7,276 nt of DNA from JBBIND01 sp037444075. GTDB lineage: Bacteria; Acidobacteriota; Terriglobia; Bryobacterales; Bryobacteraceae. Made by a program: the position numbers and the translations under genes. Below, one piece after another: positions 1-5,614 of the stretch (the stretch's first letter is position 1; each line of letters starts with the position of its first letter). The notes below the pieces were generated by a model that saw only the letters and a program-made list of their open reading frames with translations, was not told the DNA's origin and did no database searches. The stretch lies in assembly GCA_037444075.1 (NCBI GenBank), contig JBBIND010000108.1:1-7276 (forward strand), given 5' to 3'.

Positions 1-947
1 CGCAGCGTGTCGAGGATGAGGAAATCGGCCAGCGGTTTCGGCACGCAAAGTCCCGTGGCGAGCGTGTGCGCGTCCTCCCAAAACCGCGCGCGCGTTTCAC
101 CGCTTCGGAAGGCGCGTACGACGGGCTGGCAACCTTCTGCCTGCACGGCGATCATCTTCGGCCGTTTCGCGGAGATCCATCCCAGGGTCTCCATTTCCTC
201 GAACGCCTTCCACATGCCGATCAGGCCGACACCGCCGCCGGTGGGATAGAGGATCGCATCCGGCAAAACCCAGCGGAACTGTTCGGCAATCTCATAGCCG
301 AGCGTCTTCTTGCCCTCCAGGCGATAGGGTTCTTTGAAGGTGCTGACTTCAAACCACTCGCCGGTCTTGGCCTGTTCGGACGCCATCCGGCCGCAATCGC
401 TGATGAGACCGTCGACGAGCGTGACTTTTGCTCCGTAAGCCTGGCATTCCTGGATGTTGGCGCGAGGAGCGTGGCGTGGGATATAGACGTGCGCCTCCAG
501 CCCTGCTGCCGCCGCATAACAGGCGAGCGAACTGGCCGCGTTTCCAGCCGAGGGGATGACCACCCGGCGCAGGCCCAATTCCACCGCCATCGAGATGGCG
601 CAGGATGACCCGCGCGCCTTGAAGGTGCCGGTAGGGTTCAGGCCTTCATCTTTGATCCATAACTCGCCCGTTCCCAATTGCGAGCCGAGACGCCGCGCCC
701 GGATCATGGGCGTAAAGCCCTCACCCAAAGACACGATTGCCTCCGGCTTTTTCACGGGCAGCACCGGGGCGTATCGCCACATCGAGGTGGGGCCGTTGGG
801 AATCCAGGCCCGGTTCCAGCTTTGCTTCGCTTTGGCCAGGTCGTAGCGCACCAACAGTGGTCCCCCGCAGGCGCACAGGTTGTGCACCTGACCGGCTGCA
901 TGCTGGCGGCTGCACAGACTGCATTCGAGGTGGCTGACGGTAGTCAT
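1..947 (-). CDS. thrC: Threonine synthase, PLP-dependent, 3' end cut by window edge
   Basis: Threonine synthase converts O-phospho-L-homoserine to L-threonine and phosphate in the cytoplasm, the last step of threonine biosynthesis. Reading leftward from the ATG at 947-945 gives 315 complete codons and no stop before the edge. The family usually has about 400 residues, so roughly the last fifth is missing. The N-terminus has a zinc-ribbon-like segment (ECSLC at residues 8-12, CACGG at 25-29, then LLVRYDL), as in many long-form threonine synthases. SLGEGFTP (73-80) and NPTGTFKARG (104-113) follow, with K110 as the expected PLP Schiff-base lysine. The SAGNAASS segment (133-140) and the glycine-rich TGGGVG loop (about 236-241) complete the fold-type II PLP site. 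There is no Shine-Dalgarno sequence before the ATG, and a TATAAT lies 12 bases upstream, so the leader should be only a few bases. The gene is divergent from the M14 peptidase gene. Family call is firm. Threonine dehydratase or another type II PLP enzyme is less likely because of the N-terminal cysteines. Confidence 0.93.
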   Translation of the reverse strand, partial: MTTVSHLECSLCSRQHAAGQVHNLCACGGPLLVRYDLAKAKQSWNRAWIPNGPTSMWRYAPVLPVKKPEAIVSLGEGFTPMIRARRLGSQLGTGELWIKDEGLNPTGTFKARGSSCAISMAVELGLRRVVIPSAGNAASSLACYAAAAGLEAHVYIPRHAPRANIQECQAYGAKVTLVDGLISDCGRMASEQAKTGEWFEVSTFKEPYRLEGKKTLGYEIAEQFRWVLPDAILYPTGGGVGLIGMWKAFEEMETLGWISAKRPKMIAVQAEGCQPVVRAFRSGETRARFWEDAHTLATGLCVPKPLADFLILDTL

Positions 948-957
948 GGCGGAAGGC

Positions 958-966
958 TTATTATAA
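958..966. promoter_or_regulatory. Symmetric -10 element shared by two divergent promoters
   Basis: The nine bases TTATTATAA contain TATAAT on the minus strand (965 to 960), a perfect -10 hexamer for threonine synthase. On the plus strand they contain TATTAT (959-964), a five-of-six match for the M14 peptidase gene. Expected start points, about seven bases beyond each hexamer, are near 953 (minus) and 971 (plus). That leaves leaders of roughly 5 and 9 bases. On the plus strand CTGACG at 934-939 resembles a -35 box, but with a long 19-base spacer. No convincing -35 box is seen for the minus direction. The hexamers are seen directly; promoter activity is inferred. Confidence 0.55.
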
Positions 967-979
967 CCAGCATAACGTC

Positions 980-3916
980 ATGATTCCGACAAAGCGCCTG
1001 GTATTGAAACTCCTGTGTCTGGGCTTGGCTGCGCTGGCAGGCGCCGCCCAGCCTGTGGATGAAGCCTACACCGCGAAGATCCGCGAATACACCACCGAGC
1101 CGTTCTTCCTCACCGACCTGGTGGAGACGTTGCCTGCGTCAGCAAGCGTGCCGACCCCGCACAAAGCCTTGGGCTACATTGCCGGCGCCGCGGGCAAACT
1201 GACGTATTCCAGGGACATCTACCGCTACTTCAGAGAACTGGAACGGACTTCGCCGCGCGTGAAGGTATTCAGCATGGGGCAAACCGAAGAGGGGCGGGAG
1301 ATGCTGCTGGCAGCTATCTCCGACGAATCCAACGTCGCCAAGCTGGAGACGCTGCGCCAGAATGCCCGCCGTCTGGCGGACCCGCGCAAACTCACGGAGA
1401 AGGAAGCCTCCGCGCTGATCAACGAAGGCGTGCCGGCTTACTGGATTACGGGCGGGCTGCACCCGCCTGAAACCGGGGCTCCCGAGATGCTCATGGAACT
1501 GGCCTATCGTCTCGCGGTTGCGGAAACGCCGCTGGTTCGGAACATACGCCGTAACGTGGTGGTCTTGATCACGCCGATTCTCGAAGTCGATGGGCGTGAC
1601 CGGCAGGTGGATCTCTACAACTACCGCCTGGCAAACCCGGACAGGACGCCGCCCAGCCTGGTCTATTGGGGCAAGTACGTGGCGCATGACAACAACCGCG
1701 ACGGCATCGCCATGGCGCTGGCTCTTACGCGCCACGTCACGCGGGCTTTCCTGGAATGGCACCCGCTGGTGCTCCATGATCTGCACGAATCCATCCCGTT
1801 CCTGTACACCTCGACCGGGATGGGGCCCTACAACGCCTGGCTTGACCCCATCGTCATCAACGAGTGGCAGAAGCTGGCCTACCATGAAGTCGAGGAGTTG
1901 ACCAAACGCGGCGTTCCCGGCGTCTGGACGCACGGTTTCTATGACGGCTGGGCAGCCAACTACCTGTTCACCGTAGCGCACGGCCACAACGCCATCGGCC
2001 GCTTCTATGAGACTTTCGGTAACCGCGTGGCCGATACCATGGACCGCACCGTGCCGGAATCCCAAACAACGAGAACCTGGTTCCGCCCCAATCCGCCCCT
2101 CCCCAAGGTGAGGTGGTCGCTGCGCAACAACGTCAACTTGCAGCAAAGCGGCCTGCTGCTGGCTTTGAATTACACGGCTACCAACCGCCGGGAATTTCTG
2201 GAGAACTTCTACCTCAAGAGCAAGCGCTCGGTTGCTAAGGCGCGCAACGAAGGTCCCGCCGCATGGGTCATCCCGGCCGACGATCCGCGCCCGCTCGAGT
2301 GCGCCGAATTGGTGAACCTGCTACGGGCGCACGGCATCGAGGTGCACCGTCTGAGCAATGCCCTCGAAAAACCGCTGAAGGTGCCGGCCCAAAGCTACGT
2401 GATTCGCATGGATCAGCCTTACAGCCGCATGGCGGACATGCTTTTTGACACACAGTACTACAATCCCGGCGACACGCGTCCGTATGACGATACCGGCTGG
2501 TCCGTGGGAGCATTGCGCAACATACGCACGGTGCGCGTGACGGACGCCTCGATTCTCGACGCGCCCATGACGCTGATCACCGCAGCCGAAAAACCGGCCG
2601 GCGGCGTCCAGGGACCGGCCAACGCTTCGGTCTACGTCGTTCAGCACAATGCCGAGAACGCGCTGGCCACTTTCCGCTTCCGCCTGAGAGATGTCTCCAT
2701 GTCTGCGGCCCGTGCGCCGTTTGAGGCCGAAGGCCGTGAGTACAACGCGGGATCGTTCATCATCAAGGCCGGAGCAGGTACTGATGCTTTGCGCCGGCGG
2801 CTGGATGAAGCTGCTGCGGAACTTGGCTTGGCGGTGCACGGGCTGAGCGCCCTGCCGGAGGTGCCCATGCACGCTCTGGCCGCGCCTCGCATCGCGTTGG
2901 TGCACAGTTGGCTGAACACGCAGAGCGAAGGATGGTTCAGGCTTGCGTTCGACAAGCTCGGGGTGCCCTATGACTATATTTCGGATCAAGCGCTGCGCAC
3001 CCGGCAGAATCTCCGCGAACGGTATGACGTGATCGTCTACGGTCCTACTCCGGGGAGCGCCCAGCGCATTGTGAATGGCATCCCGCGCGGCGCCGGAGAT
3101 CCAATTCCCTGGAAAGCCTCTCCGCTGACGCCGAATCTGGCCACGTCCCCTGATACAACCGAAGACATGCGCGGGGGGCCGGGGCTCGAAGGCATGGTGA
3201 ATCTGCGCACCTTCGTCGAGCAAGGCGGTCTGTTCATCACGATTGCCGGCAACGCTGCCATACCTATTGACTTCGGATTGGTAGAAGGGGTCTCCATCAG
3301 TGCTACCCGGGAATTGCAGACGCGGGGCAGTGTGCTTCAGACCGTCATCGCCGACAAACAGAGCCCGGTCACTTACGGTTTCGGCGAGAGGCTGTCGGTG
3401 CATTTCAATCAGGGTCCTGTCTTCCGTACCAGCCTCACCGGGGGCATGCAGGCGCCCGCTCCCGAACAGGCGCCGGCTGCGCGTCCTTCCGGGCGGGGCA
3501 GTGCAACCGACCCGGACGTCCCGCAAGGACGGCCTTACACGCCGCCGCCCGCCAAGCCCAAGCTTCAACCCGGTGAGGAGCCGCCGCTGACCGAGGAGAT
3601 GCGGGAATCGCTCCGCGCTTTTCTCCCGCCCGCCGCGGAGCGCCCCAGAACCCTGATGCGTTTTGCCGACGAGAAGGAGTTGCTGGTTTCCGGCTTGCTC
3701 GCAGGCGGCCGCGAGTTGGCTCACCGCCCAGCCGTTGTGCAGGTGCCGCGCGGCCAAGGCAACGTGCTTTTGTTCGCCTTCAATCCCATCTGGCGGCACC
3801 AGACCCAGGGCAGTTTCTTCCTTGTCTTCAACGCCTTACTGAACTTTGACAACCTCAGCGCGGGAGCCAGGACGGAGACCCCGGCGGAACAGCCTGCACG
3901 TTCCGGCTCGCAGTGA
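980..3916 (+). CDS. Large secreted M14-family zinc carboxypeptidase-like protein
   Basis: Predicted secreted metallopeptidase of the M14 (carboxypeptidase A) family, which removes residues from peptide C-termini using one zinc ion. Residues 1-23 form a signal peptide: K5/R6, a leucine/alanine-rich core, and likely cleavage just before QPVDEAY. The zinc motif HxxE is HPPE (H161, E164), and the second zinc histidine is H269 in HDLHES. NNRDG (238-242) places R240 76 residues after E164, close to the arginine that holds the substrate carboxylate in carboxypeptidase A. E344 in RFYETFGNR lies 75 residues after H269, the expected distance for the catalytic glutamate (74 in carboxypeptidase A). From about 637 to 950 there is an alpha/beta region with a Rossmann-like start (RIALVHSW, YDVIVYGP, GGLFITIAG), reminiscent of class I glutamine amidotransferase-like domains found in related large M14 proteins. 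It is interrupted by a proline/alanine-rich stretch (about 823-870). The start is fixed by the signal peptide; no Shine-Dalgarno is visible. The transglycosylase gene follows after 23 bases. Substrate is unknown: extracellular protein scavenging or cell-wall peptide trimming are both possible. Confidence 0.88.
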   Translation: MIPTKRLVLKLLCLGLAALAGAAQPVDEAYTAKIREYTTEPFFLTDLVETLPASASVPTPHKALGYIAGAAGKLTYSRDIYRYFRELERTSPRVKVFSMGQTEEGREMLLAAISDESNVAKLETLRQNARRLADPRKLTEKEASALINEGVPAYWITGGLHPPETGAPEMLMELAYRLAVAETPLVRNIRRNVVVLITPILEVDGRDRQVDLYNYRLANPDRTPPSLVYWGKYVAHDNNRDGIAMALALTRHVTRAFLEWHPLVLHDLHESIPFLYTSTGMGPYNAWLDPIVINEWQKLAYHEVEELTKRGVPGVWTHGFYDGWAANYLFTVAHGHNAIGRFYETFGNRVADTMDRTVPESQTTRTWFRPNPPLPKVRWSLRNNVNLQQSGLLLALNYTATNRREFLENFYLKSKRSVAKARNEGPAAWVIPADDPRPLECAELVNLLRAHGIEVHRLSNALEKPLKVPAQSYVIRMDQPYSRMADMLFDTQYYNPGDTRPYDDTGWSVGALRNIRTVRVTDASILDAPMTLITAAEKPAGGVQGPANASVYVVQHNAENALATFRFRLRDVSMSAARAPFEAEGREYNAGSFIIKAGAGTDALRRRLDEAAAELGLAVHGLSALPEVPMHALAAPRIALVHSWLNTQSEGWFRLAFDKLGVPYDYISDQALRTRQNLRERYDVIVYGPTPGSAQRIVNGIPRGAGDPIPWKASPLTPNLATSPDTTEDMRGGPGLEGMVNLRTFVEQGGLFITIAGNAAIPIDFGLVEGVSISATRELQTRGSVLQTVIADKQSPVTYGFGERLSVHFNQGPVFRTSLTGGMQAPAPEQAPAARPSGRGSATDPDVPQGRPYTPPPAKPKLQPGEEPPLTEEMRESLRAFLPPAAERPRTLMRFADEKELLVSGLLAGGRELAHRPAVVQVPRGQGNVLLFAFNPIWRHQTQGSFFLVFNALLNFDNLSAGARTETPAEQPARSGSQ

Positions 3917-3939
3917 CGTCTATCATTGAGTAGGAACGT

Positions 3940-4587
3940 ATGCGGTTACTGCTCGCGCTCGGGTTCACAGCAATGACGGCCCTTTGCCAGGAAGCCGTTC
4001 TCAAGAACGGTTTCCGCATAGCCGCTGAGCGCCATGAAGTGACCGGCGGCACAATACGGCTCTATTCGAGCGGAGGCGTCATCGAGATTCCCGCCGACAC
4101 TTTCGCCTCCTTCGAATCCGCCGAACCGGTGGCGGCTGGTATCGAGGTCAAGCACGAGGCGGTTCCGCAACAACCAGCCACGCCGCAAGCATTGCCACCA
4201 TCGGCCCAGGAAGTGATCGAGCGCGCCGCGCTGAAGCACGGGTTGCCCCCTGCTTTTCTGCACAGCGTGGCGCGCGTCGAATCGGGCTACCGGCAGCAGG
4301 CGGTTTCCCGCAAGGGAGCCATCGGCGTCATGCAATTGATGCCGGCGACCGCGGCTGCCTTGGGTGCCGACCCCAATGACCTCGAGCAGAATATCGACGC
4401 CGGCGCCCGCCATCTGCGCGACCTGCTGATTCGATACGAAGGGGGCATGTTCCGCGCGCTCGCGGCGTATAACGCCGGAGTGGGTGCGGTGGAGCGCTAC
4501 GGCGGCATCCCACCCTATCGGGAGACGCTTCAGTACGTGGAACGTGTCTTCCGGCTCTACAGGCAGCTAGGTGGCTCAACCGACTAG
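3940..4587 (+). CDS. Secreted lytic transglycosylase, SLT/GEWL-type domain
   Basis: Predicted peptidoglycan-cleaving enzyme that cuts the MurNAc-GlcNAc bond and leaves a 1,6-anhydro-MurNAc end, acting in the periplasm. Residues 1-16 are a short signal peptide ending near ALCQEA; the cysteine lacks a proper lipobox, so a lipoprotein is unlikely. Residues 17-60 are a small beta-rich segment (LKNGFRIAAERHE, then GGVIEIPADTF) of unrecognised role, followed by a Pro/Gln/Ala linker (about 71-88). The catalytic domain spans about 90-205: E114 in SVARVESGY is the catalytic glutamate, GVMQLMP (129-135) and NIDAGARHL (151-159) are the conserved follow-on motifs, and AAYNAG (175-180) is the signature near the end. 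An AGGA lies 4 bases before the ATG. It is 23 bases downstream of the M14 gene on the same strand, most likely one operon. The whole protein is shorter than Slt70 or MltD and resembles minimal SLT proteins. The domain call is firm; the role (growth, turnover, or insertion of wall-spanning machinery) is not determinable here. Confidence 0.9.
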   Translation: MRLLLALGFTAMTALCQEAVLKNGFRIAAERHEVTGGTIRLYSSGGVIEIPADTFASFESAEPVAAGIEVKHEAVPQQPATPQALPPSAQEVIERAALKHGLPPAFLHSVARVESGYRQQAVSRKGAIGVMQLMPATAAALGADPNDLEQNIDAGARHLRDLLIRYEGGMFRALAAYNAGVGAVERYGGIPPYRETLQYVERVFRLYRQLGGSTD

Positions 4588-4590
4588 CTG
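4564..4590. terminator. Hairpin across the transglycosylase stop codon, possible convergent-end structure
   Basis: CAGCTAG (4564-4570) and CTAGCTG (4584-4590) are a perfect 7-base inverted repeat enclosing 13 bases, and three more inner pairs are possible. The hairpin contains the TAG stop of the transglycosylase gene and lies in the 39-base convergent junction with the regulator gene. There is no good run of T on either side, so it does not meet the usual intrinsic-terminator pattern. It may serve as an RNA 3'-end barrier or be chance. Confidence 0.3.
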
Positions 4591-4626
4591 AGGTGCGGCG
4601 CTGCGGATCGTCTTTGGTTCGCGCGA

Positions 4627-5319
4627 TTATGACGCCAACATCGGCGCCGGTTGCTCGAACTCGCCTTCGGTTCCGAGATAGCGGCGATAGCAGTCCAGAG
4701 TGTGCTGCCTGATCACACGGCAGATCTGATCAGGGTCCCGTCCGGCAAGAGCTGAGATGATAGCCTCGTGACTCCGCCGCTCTTCTTCGGGCTCGTAGAT
4801 CCTCTCCTCCACCACAATCAGAAACGCGAACAAGGGCGTCACCAGGCGTTCCAGCATGCCGTGCAGAATCTCATTGCCCGACTTCTGCCAGATCAAACGG
4901 TGAAACGCCAGGTCCGCACGCATTCTGTCGAACTCTGAGCCGCTTGCAGAGGCTTCCTGGATGTCGGCAACCAAGCGGACCAACTCCTCGAGGTCGTCCT
5001 CTGTGAGGTGGCTGCTCGCCTCCCTGGCGGCCAATTCCTCCAGGGCGCACCGGATTCGCAGCCGCTGGCGAATTTCCCTGGCCGAGAGGTTGGTGACTGA
5101 CGATCCTTTGTTCGGTACGCGGACGACGAGGCCGTATTGTTCCATGCGCGCCAGCGCTTCCCGGACGGTTGCCTGGCTGACGCGCAGTGACCGCGCCAGG
5201 CGCAGTTCCCGCAGCGGTTGCCCGGGGCGCAGGGTGCCGCTGAAAATGGCCTCTTTCAAAGTCTCCTCGACACGCGCGCTAAGCGTGTCTGCACCGCCTG
5301 GGCCCTTGAGCTTACTCAC
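4627..5319 (-). CDS. GntR-family transcriptional regulator, FCD subfamily
   Basis: Predicted DNA-binding repressor or activator whose C-terminal domain senses a small acid metabolite. With a GTG start at 5319 the protein has 230 residues, the usual length for the FadR/FCD group. Residues about 12-77 are the winged helix-turn-helix, including LARSLRVSQATVREALARME and the wing GLVVRVPNKGSSV. The C-terminal all-helical FCD domain (about 83-215) keeps the metal-ligand set: D136 and H140 (DLAFH), H184 (RSHEAI) and H206 (RQHTLD), with spacing typical of metal-binding FCD proteins. The start was chosen because the frame stays open upstream to 5490, but that extra stretch looks non-coding and contains a good promoter (5344-5371). 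AAGGGA lies 9 bases before this GTG. The ATG at codon 47 of the longer frame (5352-5350) abuts the -10 box. The gene sits downstream of, and on the same strand as, the enolase-superfamily gene, its likely target. Effector unknown; sugar acids and other organic acids are typical for the group. Confidence 0.88.
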   Translation of the reverse strand: MSKLKGPGGADTLSARVEETLKEAIFSGTLRPGQPLRELRLARSLRVSQATVREALARMEQYGLVVRVPNKGSSVTNLSAREIRQRLRIRCALEELAAREASSHLTEDDLEELVRLVADIQEASASGSEFDRMRADLAFHRLIWQKSGNEILHGMLERLVTPLFAFLIVVEERIYEPEEERRSHEAIISALAGRDPDQICRVIRQHTLDCYRRYLGTEGEFEQPAPMLAS

Positions 5320-5343
5320 TTGTCCGCGTCCCTTTCGCTGTGA

Positions 5344-5371
5344 ATTGTACATCAAGCGGCCCGCGAAGCAA
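5344..5371 (-). promoter_or_regulatory. Promoter of the FCD regulator gene
   Basis: Read on the minus strand, TTGCTT (5371 to 5366) and TACAAT (5349 to 5344) are separated by 16 bases. The -10 hexamer matches five of six bases, and the -35 box is weaker (three of six). The expected RNA start near 5337 gives a leader of about 18 bases containing AAGGGA (5334 to 5329), 9 bases before the GTG at 5319. This arrangement also argues against the longer upstream reading frame. Confidence 0.5.
5345..5355. promoter_or_regulatory. Candidate operator for autoregulation by the FCD regulator
   Basis: TTGTACATCAA is an inverted repeat of the form TTG-N5-CAA and overlaps the -10 box of the regulator's own promoter. 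FadR/FCD regulators commonly bind short, roughly palindromic sites rich in TTGT/ACAA-type half-sites at or near their own promoter. The sequence and its place are seen directly; binding is inferred. Only three bases per arm are strictly symmetric, so chance is a real possibility. Confidence 0.28.
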
Positions 5372-5587
5372 CCGATTTCCTCTGCTGAATCCGGACCTGT
5401 TGGTGATCCGACGGAAACCGCACGCGGACGGTTGCCGAAAAAATGGAGATCCGGGAGGAAGCGAGGACCGAATATCCGGCCGTCAGCCACTCGGCAGTAG
5501 TGCCTGCGAAGGCGCCTCCGGCGCGGAGCGACGGGTATTCCAAAGGCATCGCTTGGCTTAGTGAGCGAGGATTGGCAGGCTCTGCGA
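5372..5587. other. Intergenic region between regulator promoter and enolase-family gene, no gene seen
   Basis: Reading frames cross this stretch on both strands, but none has family-like sequence, a good ribosome site or a matching start. The only small structure is CTCCG-GCG-CGGAG at 5516-5528, a 5-base stem with a 3-base loop. I see no tRNA, repeat array or mobile-element end. Confidence 0.5.
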
Positions 5588-5603
5588 GCGGCTGGCGAGC
5601 CGC
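5588..5603 (-). terminator. Short hairpin 11 bases after the enolase-family stop codon
   Basis: GCGGCT (5588-5593), loop GGCG, AGCCGC (5598-5603) form a perfect, all-GC-rich 6-base stem. On the minus strand it begins 11 bases after the TAG of the enolase-superfamily gene. It is not followed by a T run, so it is at best a weak or factor-dependent 3'-end structure. Location is its main support. Confidence 0.3.
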
Positions 5604-5614
5604 AGCTTCTCCCT

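Noticed and set aside
66..608. 180-codon plus-strand frame inside the threonine synthase gene
   Set aside because: The minus strand here encodes conserved PLP-enzyme motifs without interruption, so the plus frame is a shadow.
1139..2146. 335-codon minus-strand frame opposite the peptidase domain
   Set aside because: It is antisense to the catalytic motifs of the M14 protein and its own translation resembles no family, so it is a codon-phase shadow.
2321..3799. 492-codon open frame on the minus strand opposite the M14 gene
   Set aside because: It is antisense to a gene with clear family motifs, has no recognisable domain and no ribosome site. Long antisense frames are expected opposite GC-rich genes.
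3940..3990. Lipoprotein signal in the transglycosylase (cysteine at residue 16)
   Set aside because: The residue before the cysteine is leucine, which does not fit a lipobox, so an ordinary signal peptide is more likely.
4961..5500. 179-codon plus-strand frame opposite the regulator
   Set aside because: It is antisense to the winged helix and FCD domain. Its arginine/serine-rich translation is typical of non-coding GC-rich frames.
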